DNA of 64,000 nucleotides from Flavobacteriaceae bacterium (GCA_002694465.1 NZMG01000006.1:17395-81394), one strand, 5' to 3'. Shown: positions 1 through 8,386, numbered from the stretch's first letter. Numbers and translations are program-made. The notes: a model not told the origin generated them from the letters alone.

Positions 1-495
1 GCTGCAAAGGGGTTTATAGAATATTATTATTTTGTCGTCTTATTTTATACCGGGTTTTATTTCTTTGGTGTTTGGTTGCTTCTACCCGTTATTAAGAATA
101 CCAAAGTAAAAAAAACCTTTATGGATGTAGTCATGATTACCTTGGGGGCAGGAGGGTTCTTATTTTTGTTATTTTGGATATACCATTTTACACTCTCCCC
201 ACTCAATCAACTTCTAGTGGATGGTTTAGCATTGAGCTCATTTGTAATATTTATAAGTTGCATATTTTATATTACCCAGTTCAACAAACAAACCAAAAAC
301 ATATATATTTTTATTACAGGTATTGGGTATATAGTCTTGATTATTGGTTATATAATTTACGAACTAGTAATCAAGCTACCCATTATATTAATTATTGTAA
401 ATTTTGCCGAAATCATGGCGCAATTTTTCTTTATTAAATTCATCATTAGCAGAAGAGATATTATTATATATGGAAAGAAGGATGTAATGCTGTAG
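1..495 (+). CDS. C-terminal part of a multi-pass membrane protein (5' truncated by window edge)
   Basis: The reading frame is open from base 1 and ends at a TAG codon at 493-495, so the true start lies outside the window. A TTG at 76 is in frame but is probably internal, because the hydrophobic sequence continues upstream of it. The visible 164 residues hold four to five hydrophobic helices rich in Phe, Ile and Leu, with a basic end (ISRRD, then GKKDVML). No catalytic motif is visible. I do not recognise the family and assign no function beyond integral membrane protein. The next gene on the same strand begins 66 bases later. Confidence 0.6.
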   Translation, partial: AAKGFIEYYYFVVLFYTGFYFFGVWLLLPVIKNTKVKKTFMDVVMITLGAGGFLFLLFWIYHFTLSPLNQLLVDGLALSSFVIFISCIFYITQFNKQTKNIYIFITGIGYIVLIIGYIIYELVIKLPIILIIVNFAEIMAQFFFIKFIISRRDIIIYGKKDVML

Positions 496-561
496 AGAAT
501 TCTATTTTAAAGCCTTTTAAACCCTATTTTAATTATCTTTAGGCTTTAAAAATTTCAAAAA

Positions 562-3051
562 ATGCGATTACTCATTTTACTTAGCTTATTAAGTTTTCTT
601 TCTTGTAACTATTCTTCTGTAAAAGAATCTGAAAAGCTTTTAGAAAACACACAAGAAAGATATCCACACGACTTTATGTTTATGCAACGTGCTTACCCCA
701 CGGGGCAAATTAAAACCGAAGCGTACAAAGAAGCGATTCAGTGGAAAAAACAGCAAACACGGAATGCAGGTGGAATTTGGGAGTTTGTAGGACCCACTAA
801 TATTGGTGGGCGAGTAACCGATATTGAGATTCCAATCGATCAACCTCAAACTTATTATGTAGGTGCTGCCTCAGGGGGAATTTTTAAAACTACCGATGCT
901 GGTATTACATGGGACTCCATTTTTGATGATCAAGAGATGCTTTCTATTGGGGATATCGAAATTTCAAAAAACAATACGAATTTAGTTTGGGTAGGAACCG
1001 GTGAAGTAAATGCAGGTGGAGGATCTCTTGCCTACGATGGTGACGGAATATATAAGAGTGAAGATGGAGGAACTACTTGGGAAGTTAAAGGGTTGCCAGA
1101 TATTGGGAGTATCAGTAAAATAGCCCTTGACCCAAATGACGACAATACCATTTTTGTAGGAGGCATGGGACCCTTGTTTAGAAATGATACCAATCGTGGT
1201 GTGTACCGCTCTACCGATGGGGGAGATACTTGGGAGCAAAAACTTTTTGTAAGTGATTCCACAGGCATAATTGATATGGTAATTCACCCAAGTAATGGCG
1301 ATATTGTCTATGCCGCTAGCTGGGAACGAATCCGTCGTCCCCAATACCGTCAATATGGAGGTGAAACTTCACGCATTTATAGAACTACCGATGGTGGTGA
1401 TAACTGGTCTGAATTAACGAACGGACTTCCTTCAAACCCTTCAGAAAAGGGAAGAATAAGTATTGCTATTTCTCAATCCAATCCAAATGTATTGTATGCG
1501 CGATATACCGACGCGATTGGTAGCATTCAAGGAGTGTATAGAACTGCAGATGGTGGAGATACTTGGGTAGCTATGAATGCGGCACCATTAAATAATGTAG
1601 GTTTTCATTGGTGGTTTCGAGGAATAGTAGTTGACCCAACAGATGAAAACATAATTTATAATGTAGATTTTGTAGTACAAAAATCGTTAGACGGAGGAGC
1701 CACATGGAGTGATACTTTTGAAAATGTACATGTTGATCAACATGCCTTAGCTTTTAATGCAAATGTCCCTGGACAAGTTCTCCTTGGAAATGATGGAGGC
1801 TTTTATAAAAGCGCCAATGATGGGGATTCTTGGGTAAAAGATAATACCCTTCCCATAACTCAATTTTACAGAATTTATGTCGAAAATGAAAATAGAATCT
1901 ATGGCGGGGCTCAGGATAATAGTACTATGAGGACTTTAACAGGTAGTACAAATGATTGGAGTATTATCTATGGAGGTGATGGTTTTCAACCCTTGGTGGA
2001 TCCAAATGATAGCAATATAATTTATGCACTTTCGCAATATGGAAATATAGGAAAATCTATTAACGGAGGAGCTTCGTTTTTTGGAGCTACCAATGGTATT
2101 TCTGGGGGAGATAGAAAAAACTGGGATACCCCAATTACTTTCGACCCTCAAGATTCACAAATTTTATATACTGGAACACATCGTGTTTATAAAACTACCA
2201 ATGGGGCAGGAAACTGGACCGCTATTAGTCCAGATTTAACTAATGGTGATGGAGGGGGAAACCTTAATTTTGGAACAATCATTTCTATTGATGTATCCTC
2301 ACAAGACTCAAATTTAATTTATGTAGGAACAGATGATGGAAATGTTTGGCGTACGGATGATGGTGGTGCTAATTGGATAAACCTGTCTTCAAATTTACCA
2401 GATAGATGGGTGACAAAAGTAGAATCAATGCCAGATTATGGTGATGTTGACGAAGTTTTTGTATCCTTTTCTGGATATCGATATGGAGAAGATTTAGGTC
2501 ATGTTTTCTACAGTAATGATCGTGGTAATACCTGGCAAGATATTACTACAAACTTACCCGATATACCTGTAAATGATCTTGAATTTGGTGGTAATTTTTC
2601 AACAGGATTATACCTAGCAACAGATATTGGGGTTTATTTTTCTTCATTTCCAGGAAGTGATTGGTTTCAGTGGGGTGATGATTTGCCTTCTGTTCCAGTT
2701 ACAGATATTAGCTTTGAATATGGAAACCAAAAATCTGGTTATTATTTATATGCTGGCACTTATGGTCGATCTATTTATAAATCTTTTGTGGGAGAAGCTG
2801 GAATTGAAGATTTTTCAGAAAATAATGTATCGCTATTCCCTAACCCTGCTATACAATATGTAACGATTCAATCACAATTCAGTATAGATGGGGTAGTGAC
2901 TATTTATAACCAATTAGGTGCAGAAGTGCTTTCTGAAACAATTTCAGGAACAAAAAGAACACTTACTTTGTCCAATTTACCCTCAGGGCTCTATTTTGTT
3001 ACTATTACTTCTGAAAATAGGAAGATTACTAAGAAACTTATAGTTAAATAA
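562..3051 (+). CDS. VPS10/sortilin-type BNR-repeat (beta-propeller) protein with T9SS C-terminal sorting domain
   Basis: An 829-residue exported protein. The N-terminus is a signal peptide ending FLSC, a relaxed Bacteroidota lipobox. The body (about residues 70-740) carries many Asp-box/BNR motifs of the form S-x-D-G-G-x-T-W (for example STDGGDTW, TTDGGDNW, RTDDGGANW), each at the end of a beta-propeller blade, as in sortilin/VPS10 and glycosyl-hydrolase-like propellers. The last 75 residues are a type A T9SS sorting domain (FPNPA...VTIYNQLG...LPSGLYFV...KKLIVK). Function is unknown: BNR propellers occur in sialidases, xyloglucanases and binding proteins, and no catalytic site was identified. 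A TATCTTTA sequence just upstream of the ATG resembles the -7 promoter element. Confidence 0.85.
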   Translation: MRLLILLSLLSFLSCNYSSVKESEKLLENTQERYPHDFMFMQRAYPTGQIKTEAYKEAIQWKKQQTRNAGGIWEFVGPTNIGGRVTDIEIPIDQPQTYYVGAASGGIFKTTDAGITWDSIFDDQEMLSIGDIEISKNNTNLVWVGTGEVNAGGGSLAYDGDGIYKSEDGGTTWEVKGLPDIGSISKIALDPNDDNTIFVGGMGPLFRNDTNRGVYRSTDGGDTWEQKLFVSDSTGIIDMVIHPSNGDIVYAASWERIRRPQYRQYGGETSRIYRTTDGGDNWSELTNGLPSNPSEKGRISIAISQSNPNVLYARYTDAIGSIQGVYRTADGGDTWVAMNAAPLNNVGFHWWFRGIVVDPTDENIIYNVDFVVQKSLDGGATWSDTFENVHVDQHALAFNANVPGQVLLGNDGGFYKSANDGDSWVKDNTLPITQFYRIYVENENRIYGGAQDNSTMRTLTGSTNDWSIIYGGDGFQPLVDPNDSNIIYALSQYGNIGKSINGGASFFGATNGISGGDRKNWDTPITFDPQDSQILYTGTHRVYKTTNGAGNWTAISPDLTNGDGGGNLNFGTIISIDVSSQDSNLIYVGTDDGNVWRTDDGGANWINLSSNLPDRWVTKVESMPDYGDVDEVFVSFSGYRYGEDLGHVFYSNDRGNTWQDITTNLPDIPVNDLEFGGNFSTGLYLATDIGVYFSSFPGSDWFQWGDDLPSVPVTDISFEYGNQKSGYYLYAGTYGRSIYKSFVGEAGIEDFSENNVSLFPNPAIQYVTIQSQFSIDGVVTIYNQLGAEVLSETISGTKRTLTLSNLPSGLYFVTITSENRKITKKLIVK

Positions 3052-3062
3052 CATAGTTCGTT

Positions 3063-4280
3063 ATGAACTATCAAGAAACACTGGAATGGCTTTTTGTGCA
3101 ATTACCCATGTACCAACGTGTGGGGCAGGCTGCATACAAAGCCAATTTAGATAATACCTTACTTCTTTCAGATTACTTGCACCACCCTGAAAGGGCTTTT
3201 AAGAGCATCCACGTGGCAGGAACCAACGGCAAAGGGTCTACGAGCCATATGTTGGCTTCGGTGTTACAGGAAGCGGGATATAAAGTGGGATTATACACAT
3301 CTCCGCATTTAAAAGATTTTAGGGAGCGAATAAAAGTAAATGGAGAGATGATCCCCAAACGGGCGGTTACTTCCTTTATTAGAAAACACAAACCTTTTTT
3401 TGAAGAACATCAATTGTCTTTTTTTGAAATGACGGTAGGATTGGCTTTTGATTATTTTAGAAAAGAAAAAGTGGATATAGCCGTTGTGGAGGTTGGAATG
3501 GGAGGAAGGCTGGATAGTACCAATATTATTACCCCAGAAGTTTCCGTAATTACTAATATTGGCTGGGATCATACCCAATTTTTAGGTGATACTTTAGCAA
3601 AAATTGCCGCTGAAAAAGCGGGAATTATTAAACCAAATATTCCAGTTGTTGTTGGGGAAACGCTACCTGAAACAAAGCCGGTGTTTGAAGAAATTGCTTT
3701 AAAGAATACTGTTGAAATAGTGTTTGCTGAAAATGAAAGTTTTAATTTCTATCCTTCAGATCTAATAGGGAGCTATCAAAAAATGAATCAGAAAACAGTT
3801 TTAACTACCTTAAAGATGTTGAAACAGAAAGGATGGTTAATTTCAGAAAAGGATATCAAAAAGGGATTAAAGCAGATTGTTGAGAATACAGGCCTTTTAG
3901 GACGATGGCAAATTCTAAAAAAAGCACCCAAAGTAATTTGTGACACAGCTCATAATAGAGAAGGTCTGGTATTAACAATGAAGCAATTAGCTGTTGAGGA
4001 CTATAAAAAGTTACACATTGTGTTAGGAGTGGTGAGCGATAAAGATTTAGGTAAGGTATTGCCGTTGTTTCCAAAAAATGCGACTTATTATTTTTGTGAA
4101 CCTAAAATCCCAAGAGCCATGTCTGTAGTGCAACTTCAAAGAGAAGCAGAAGAATACAATTTACTTGGCGAACCTTTTTTAAGTGTTAAAAGTGCCTATC
4201 AAAGTGCTCTAAAAAATGCTGAAAAAGAGGATGTTGTCTATGTGGGAGGAAGTACGTTTGTTGTGGCAGAAGTTTTATAG
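3063..4280 (+). CDS. folC: Bifunctional folylpolyglutamate synthase / dihydrofolate synthase
   Basis: A 405-residue Mur-ligase-superfamily enzyme that joins L-glutamate to dihydropteroate or tetrahydrofolate in an ATP-dependent reaction in the cytoplasm. The ATP-binding loop GTNGKGS is at residues 53-59, followed by the family features TSPHL, EVGMGGRLDSTN and TNIGWDHTQFLG (central domain) and the C-terminal domain with CDTAHN. Length is normal for FolC. It begins 11 bases after the BNR-repeat gene, so the two may share a transcript although their functions are unrelated. Confidence 0.95.
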   Translation: MNYQETLEWLFVQLPMYQRVGQAAYKANLDNTLLLSDYLHHPERAFKSIHVAGTNGKGSTSHMLASVLQEAGYKVGLYTSPHLKDFRERIKVNGEMIPKRAVTSFIRKHKPFFEEHQLSFFEMTVGLAFDYFRKEKVDIAVVEVGMGGRLDSTNIITPEVSVITNIGWDHTQFLGDTLAKIAAEKAGIIKPNIPVVVGETLPETKPVFEEIALKNTVEIVFAENESFNFYPSDLIGSYQKMNQKTVLTTLKMLKQKGWLISEKDIKKGLKQIVENTGLLGRWQILKKAPKVICDTAHNREGLVLTMKQLAVEDYKKLHIVLGVVSDKDLGKVLPLFPKNATYYFCEPKIPRAMSVVQLQREAEEYNLLGEPFLSVKSAYQSALKNAEKEDVVYVGGSTFVVAEVL

Positions 4281-4298
4281 TTTTTTTTGAAATAATTG

Positions 4299-4329
4299 TT
4301 TGTGAGAAATAAAAACTAACTTATATTTG
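4299..4329 (+). promoter_or_regulatory. Flavobacterial sigma-A promoter for the tRNA-Val genes
   Basis: TTTG at 4299-4302 and TATATTTG at 4322-4329 are separated by 19 bases, matching the Bacteroidota consensus (TTTG near -33, TAnnTTTG near -7). The first tRNA starts 16 bases after the -7 element, leaving room for a short leader. Confidence 0.6.
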
Positions 4330-4344
4330 CACCCGCAACTGTTA

Positions 4345-4419
4345 GGGCGCTTAGCTCAGTTGGTTCAGAGCACCTCGTTTACACCGAGGGGGTCGGGGGT
4401 TCGAATCCCTCAGCGCCCA
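4345..4419 (+). tRNA. tRNA-Val (anticodon TAC)
   Basis: A complete cloverleaf of 75 nt. The acceptor stem is GGGCGCT with AGCGCCC, the D arm GCTC with GAGC, the anticodon arm CCTCG-TTTACAC-CGAGG (anticodon TAC), and the T arm GGGGG-TTCGAAT-CCCTC. The discriminator base is A at 4419 and CCA is not encoded. Confidence 0.95.
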
Positions 4420-4420
4420 C

Positions 4421-4451
4421 AAAAGGTTTCCAAATTTGGAAACCTTTTTTT
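4421..4451 (+). terminator. Rho-independent terminator between the tRNA genes
   Basis: A perfect 10-bp inverted repeat, GGTTTCCAAA with TTTGGAAACC (4425-4444), is followed by seven T and preceded by AAAA, so it could work in both directions. It lies directly after the first tRNA, so the second tRNA probably relies on read-through or its own promoter. Confidence 0.7.
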
Positions 4452-4503
4452 ATGGAACTTGATTTTGGGTTTTGTTTTTTTGTACTTTGGAAGTTCAAAA
4501 ATT

Positions 4504-4578
4504 GGGTCATTAACTCAGTTGGTTCAGAGTGTCACGTCGACAACGTGGAAGTCACTGGTTCGAATCCAGTATGACCCA
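4504..4578 (+). tRNA. tRNA-Val (anticodon GAC) with unusual C at position 33
   Basis: A 75-nt cloverleaf: acceptor GGGTCAT with ATGACCC, D arm ACTC with GAGT, anticodon stem TCACG with CGTGG, loop TCGACAA, T arm ACTGG-TTCGAAT-CCAGT, discriminator A. Positions 34-36 read GAC (valine). Position 33, normally U in elongator tRNAs, is C here (base 4538). All stems pair, with one T-G wobble in the anticodon stem, so the gene looks intact apart from this. CCA is not encoded. Confidence 0.9.
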
Positions 4579-4744
4579 CATTAAGTACAATCCCAATGCG
4601 TTAGCATTGGGATTTTTTATTTTAGGAAGGAATGTTTATATACAACTTCCATAAAATAAAAAACATACTGCCGCGCAGCTGCAGGGATTGTATTTACAGG
4701 AGCGAGTTTTCTCTGGATCACAAAGTAATCCAGTATGACCCACA
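4563..4744 (+). repeat. 18-bp direct repeat of the tRNA-Val 3' end (att-like scar)
   Basis: The 18 bases AATCCAGTATGACCCACA at 4563-4580 (end of the second tRNA) recur exactly at 4727-4744, 164 bp downstream. The second copy is followed at once by a strong GC hairpin terminator. Duplication of a tRNA 3' end is the usual footprint of integration by a tyrosine recombinase. No integrase or cargo remains between the copies. Confidence 0.55.
4589..4620 (+). terminator. Rho-independent terminator after the second tRNA-Val
   Basis: AATCCCAATGC and GCATTGGGATT pair perfectly across a GTTA loop (4589-4614) and are followed by a T-rich tract (TTTTATTTTA). Confidence 0.75.
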
Positions 4745-4775
4745 AAAAAGCCGCATTAAAGCGGCTTTTTCTTTA
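4745..4775. terminator. Bidirectional terminator between the tRNA scar and the small lipoprotein gene
   Basis: AAAAAGCCGC (4745-4754) pairs with GCGGCTTTTT (4761-4770) across ATTAAA. The T tract on the plus strand and the A tract on its left allow termination both of tRNA transcription and of the minus-strand lipoprotein gene that ends at 4789. Confidence 0.75.
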
Positions 4776-4788
4776 AGTATTAATTTTA

Positions 4789-4929
4789 TTAATCAACTGC
4801 ATCTTCAATTTCATCTCCTACATCATCCACAGCGTCTTCAATTTTTTCTCCTGTGGTTTTTTCTCTACAGCTTGTAAAGGCTGTTGCGGTAAATGTTAAT
4901 AGTAAGAATGCAAAAATGAGCTTTTTCAT
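4789..4929 (-). CDS. Small acidic lipoprotein, 46 aa
   Basis: A short gene starting with ATG at 4929 and ending with TAA at 4789. The N-terminus is a lipoprotein signal (MKKLIFAFLLLTF... ending AFTSC). The mature part is only about 26 residues and very acidic (GEKIEDAVDDVGDEIEDAVD), with an EDAVD repeat that suggests an amphipathic helix. It lies 6 bases downstream of the DUF1328 gene on the same strand, so the two are probably co-transcribed and end at the GC hairpin at 4745-4770. Function is unknown. Small acidic lipoproteins paired with DUF1328 proteins suggest an envelope or stress role, but that is inference. Confidence 0.7.
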   Translation of the reverse strand: MKKLIFAFLLLTFTATAFTSCREKTTGEKIEDAVDDVGDEIEDAVD

Positions 4930-4935
4930 AATAGT

Positions 4936-5100
4936 TTATTTTGTGGTTACTATTCCTCTTAATAATGATAGTACAAATAATACAAGAAATATGTAAAAGA
5001 GAATTTTAGCAATTCCTGCGGCTCCTGCTGCGATACCTCCAAATCCGAAGATTCCAGCGATGATTGCAATGATAATAAATGTGATGGTCCAACGTAACAT
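4936..5100 (-). CDS. DUF1328 (UPF0391, YtjA-like) small membrane protein, 54 aa
   Basis: Starts with ATG at 5100 ([11 protein letters not shown]) and ends with TAA at 4936. It has the family pattern: an N-terminal MLRW, a hydrophobic segment, the glycine-rich [18 protein letters not shown] and a second hydrophobic segment ending LLRG. It matches E. coli YtjA in length (about 53 aa) and layout. The role of the family is not established. It precedes the 46-aa lipoprotein gene by 6 bases. Confidence 0.85.
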   Translation of the reverse strand: MLRWTITFIIIAIIAGIFGFGGIAAGAAGIAKILFYIFLVLFVLSLLRGIVTTK

Positions 5101-5270
5101 AGTAGTGTAGTTTTAATAGTTAGTACTCAATTTTCTAATATCAACTTACAAGATTTGCTTTGATATAGTGAAGATATTAACCATATTTAACTACTAGAGC
5201 GTATAATTACATATAAATTATGTTAAAATAGTGTGGAAATGTTAAAATATTTAATTTTTAGTTGGTGTTA
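5101..5270. other. AT-rich intergenic region without visible genes
   Basis: 170 bases between the DUF1328 gene start and the murF stop codon, both on the minus strand. It should hold the DUF1328 promoter and the murF 3' end. I found no clear hairpin and no TAnnTTTG element, and no reading frame worth reporting. Confidence 0.5.
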
Positions 5271-6545
5271 TTACAATAAATCAACGACTCTTTCAAGAGC
5301 CATCCCACGAGATCCTTTTATTAAAATGAAGGCACTTTTTAATGGATTGTGTAAAAGGTTTTCTTTGAAATCTTCAAAAGATTCAAATTGTTGAATTTGG
5401 TTAGAAGTAACCTTTGTTTTATAAAAATTCTTACCTACTAGACTTATTTTACCAATACCATTTGATTCTAAATAGGTAACAATATTTTGATGTTCTGTAG
5501 GTGCTTCAGCTCCTAATTCGAACATGTCTCCTAAGATGAGCACTTTATTTATTCCTTCAGAGTTTTTGAAGTTATTTATGGCAGCCATCATGCTGGTGGG
5601 ATTGGCATTATAGGCGTCCAAAATGACTTGATGTCCGTTTTTCTCAATAATTTGAGATCGATTCATTTGGGGAGTATAGGCCTCCAGAGCTTTTTTGATA
5701 CTTTCTTTTGGGACGTTAAAATAATGTCCAATGGCAATGGATGCGGCTATATTTGAAAAATTATAGGCGCCGATTACTTGAGTTTGAATTTCCATTCCCT
5801 GAAAGCTCACTTTCAGCTTTTGTGAAGCCTCTAATAATTTTATTTGGTAGGAGGAAGCACCACCGTTAAAAACAATGCGGTCTATTTTTTCGGATAACTC
5901 TAACTGTTTTTTGTCCTCGCCGTTAATAAAGACTTGTTTGTTGGTTTTTTCTAGATAGCGAAATAATTCAGTTTTGCCCTTTATAACACCTTCCAAACTC
6001 CCAAAACCTTCAAGATGCGCTTTACCAAAATTAGTAATGTAGCCATAGTCTGGAGCAGCAATATTTGATAAGATTTCAATTTCACCTATATGATTAGCAC
6101 CCATTTCTACGATTCCAATTTCAGTTTCAGAATTCATTGAAAGAAGTGTGAGTGGAACTCCAATGTGGTTGTTGAGATTTCCCTTTGTAGCTACACAATT
6201 ATATTTTTCTGAAAGAACTGCGTGAATTAATTCCTTTGTGGTTGTTTTTCCATTACTTCCAGTTAATGAAATGATTGGAACTTTTAAGTAATTACGATGG
6301 TAATTTGCTAATTCCTGAAGTGCTTGCAATACATCTTTACAGAGCCAAGTAGATTTTTGTTGATATTTTTCTTCATCAATTACAGCAATTAGTGCTCCTT
6401 TTTGGAGTGCATCTTTGGCAAAGGTATTGCCGTTGAAGTTTTCTCCTTTTAATGCAAAAAAAATACAATTAGGTGTTAGTTCTCGTGTGTCTGTACAAAC
6501 GGTATTCCCTTTTAAAAATAGTTGGTGAAGCGATGCAATATCCAA
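5271..6545 (-). CDS. murF: UDP-N-acetylmuramoyl-tripeptide--D-alanyl-D-alanine ligase
   Basis: A 424-residue Mur ligase that adds D-Ala-D-Ala to the UDP-MurNAc-tripeptide, the last cytoplasmic step in peptidoglycan precursor synthesis. The ATP-binding loop GSNGKTT is at residues 96-102, followed by MurF features GNLNNHIGVPLTLL, EMGANHIGEIEIL and ITNFGKAHLEGFGS, and the C-terminal domain with LDAYNANPTSM and ILGDMFELG. It is downstream of gldJ on the same strand, but a strong terminator at 6583-6614 separates them, so murF is probably transcribed separately. Confidence 0.95.
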   Translation of the reverse strand: MDIASLHQLFLKGNTVCTDTRELTPNCIFFALKGENFNGNTFAKDALQKGALIAVIDEEKYQQKSTWLCKDVLQALQELANYHRNYLKVPIISLTGSNGKTTTKELIHAVLSEKYNCVATKGNLNNHIGVPLTLLSMNSETEIGIVEMGANHIGEIEILSNIAAPDYGYITNFGKAHLEGFGSLEGVIKGKTELFRYLEKTNKQVFINGEDKKQLELSEKIDRIVFNGGASSYQIKLLEASQKLKVSFQGMEIQTQVIGAYNFSNIAASIAIGHYFNVPKESIKKALEAYTPQMNRSQIIEKNGHQVILDAYNANPTSMMAAINNFKNSEGINKVLILGDMFELGAEAPTEHQNIVTYLESNGIGKISLVGKNFYKTKVTSNQIQQFESFEDFKENLLHNPLKSAFILIKGSRGMALERVVDLL

Positions 6546-6582
6546 TATTGAAACCTTTTATTTTTCAAAAATAAAGATAATA

Positions 6583-6614
6583 AAAAACCCTCCTAATCTG
6601 CGATGGGAGGGTTT
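6583..6614 (-). terminator. Terminator of gldJ
   Basis: AAACCCTCC and GGAGGGTTT form a 9-bp stem around an 11-12 base loop. Read on the minus strand the stem is followed by a run of T, so it terminates gldJ transcription about 20 bases after the stop codon. Confidence 0.75.
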
Positions 6615-6634
6615 CAATTTTATTATATACTTGG

Positions 6635-8314
6635 TTATTTATGTCTTGGGCGTTTTCCTTTTTGGGATTTAGAACCAACACGAGACATAGCACATCTAAA
6701 TCCTATGTAATCTGTTGCCATATCCTGTGGGAAATAACGTCTTTGTGCAGGATCTAACCAGTAATCACGATCTCTCCAAGATCCACCTTTGTAAACACGA
6801 ACCTCGTTATTAATTAATGATGTTCTTTTTGAAGATCTATCATATTCTCTTTCTAATTCGCCAATACTATCTGCATATACTTGATGTTTTGGAGAATTGT
6901 ACATGCGTTTTGCATCATCAATATTTCCATCTTCCTCTGCACCAAAAGCCTGATAGTATCTTGTTGACTTTCGATCACCATCACGATAGTCGCGGTTGTC
7001 ACTATCAGAGAAGTTTGTTCTTAAATAGGTTTCGTTTTCGTCAACTGGAACCTGAGCAATTTCTCCAGGAAGTGCTCTTGCTACAATTTTACCATTACTT
7101 AATGTATCATATTGAATAGAGTCTGCAGTAACAATTTTTACTTTACCATCTTTATCAATAGCGTTTTTGGTATAGACATTACCACGGTAGTAATTAAAGT
7201 CATTAAACTCATCATCTACAATTGGGCGGTACACATCTGATACCCATTCTGCCACATTTCCGGCCATATCATAAAGACCAAAGTCATTAGGTTCGTAAGA
7301 TTTTACTTCGGCAGTAATATCTGCTCCGTCATCACTCCATCCTGCAATTCCGCCATAATCTCCATCGCCTTGTTTAAAGTTTGCCAATTGATCACCTCGA
7401 CTTCTTCTTTTGCTTGAACGTGTGTATTGTCCATCCCAAGGGTATTTCTTTTTCCCTCGGTAAACGTTATAATTTCTTAATCCTACAAGACCAAGTGCGG
7501 CATATTCCCATTCGGCTTCGGTAGGTAGTCTATATCCTGGTAATAAAAGACCATCTTTACGTTGTACATATAAGTTAGTACTGTCTTTACTTCTTTTAGC
7601 CAGTGATTGAGAACGCTTACCTCCTCTTGTAATAGAGTCATTTCCTCCATAAGCTTGTGTTGGAGCGTTTAAGTAGGTTTCTGTGCTGAATGATTCGCCA
7701 GGCTCAATTTCATATCTTGCATTACGGCTAGTAATTCCTTCTTCTTCAAGAATAAGTTCATTAACACGGTCTGTTCTCCATTTGCTAAACTCTACAGCCT
7801 GTACCCAGCTAACACCTACAACAGGGTAATTTGCATAGGCAGGATGACGAAGATAATTATTTGTCATAACTTCGTTATAACCTAAACGGTTTCTCCAAAC
7901 CAAAGTATCTGGAACAGCCCCGTTATATATATTGCGATAATTTTCGTCAGATGGTGGGAAAACATTCTTGATCCAATCTAGATACTCTAGGTACATTAAA
8001 TTTGTAACCTCAGTTTCATCCATATAGAAAGATTGAACGTGCTGCTGATTGGGGCTATTATTCCAATCGTGCATAGGATCGTCCTGAACTCTTCCCATTG
8101 TGAATGTTCCACCCTCAACAAAAACAAGTCCTGGACCTGTTTCTTGCTCTTTTGCTTTAGGGTTATACTGGAAACCGCCTTCTTTAGCGTTCATTTTCCA
8201 ACCTGTTGCACGGGAACTGTTTTTGTAGTCTCTAGATTTGCTACAGCTTACTAACAAAGAGGTAGAAGCTATAACAACAAATAGCTTTAATAATAGGTTT
8301 TTCTTAACGTTCAT
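6635..8314 (-). CDS. gldJ: Gliding motility lipoprotein GldJ
   Basis: A 559-residue lipoprotein with signal and lipobox LLVSC followed by SKSRD. It carries an FGE-sulfatase/SUMF1-like domain: GGTFTMG near residue 70, DETEVTN, YPVVGVSW, RLPTEAEWEYAA, DMAGNVAEWVSD and a C-terminal VYKGGSWRD...GFRCAMS. GldJ is required for gliding and type IX secretion in Flavobacterium. GldK has the same fold, but the divergent porU-porV neighbours and the lysine/arginine-rich C-terminal tail support GldJ rather than GldK, which normally precedes gldL-gldM-gldN. It is transcribed away from porU across a 210-bp regulatory gap. Confidence 0.93.
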   Translation of the reverse strand: MNVKKNLLLKLFVVIASTSLLVSCSKSRDYKNSSRATGWKMNAKEGGFQYNPKAKEQETGPGLVFVEGGTFTMGRVQDDPMHDWNNSPNQQHVQSFYMDETEVTNLMYLEYLDWIKNVFPPSDENYRNIYNGAVPDTLVWRNRLGYNEVMTNNYLRHPAYANYPVVGVSWVQAVEFSKWRTDRVNELILEEEGITSRNARYEIEPGESFSTETYLNAPTQAYGGNDSITRGGKRSQSLAKRSKDSTNLYVQRKDGLLLPGYRLPTEAEWEYAALGLVGLRNYNVYRGKKKYPWDGQYTRSSKRRSRGDQLANFKQGDGDYGGIAGWSDDGADITAEVKSYEPNDFGLYDMAGNVAEWVSDVYRPIVDDEFNDFNYYRGNVYTKNAIDKDGKVKIVTADSIQYDTLSNGKIVARALPGEIAQVPVDENETYLRTNFSDSDNRDYRDGDRKSTRYYQAFGAEEDGNIDDAKRMYNSPKHQVYADSIGELEREYDRSSKRTSLINNEVRVYKGGSWRDRDYWLDPAQRRYFPQDMATDYIGFRCAMSRVGSKSQKGKRPRHK

Positions 8315-8386
8315 AGTTTCAAAAAATGAAAAAATTGGGTTCGCAATATACTAATTAACGGTTAAAGCACAATAATATTTTATTTT

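Noticed and set aside
4669..4744. Third, degenerate tRNA
   Set aside because: Only the 18 bases of the 3' end match; the acceptor 5' half, D arm and anticodon arm cannot be found.
4327..4877. Reading frames of 81-85 codons over the tRNA region
   Set aside because: They run through the two tRNA genes and their terminators and have no protein-like features.
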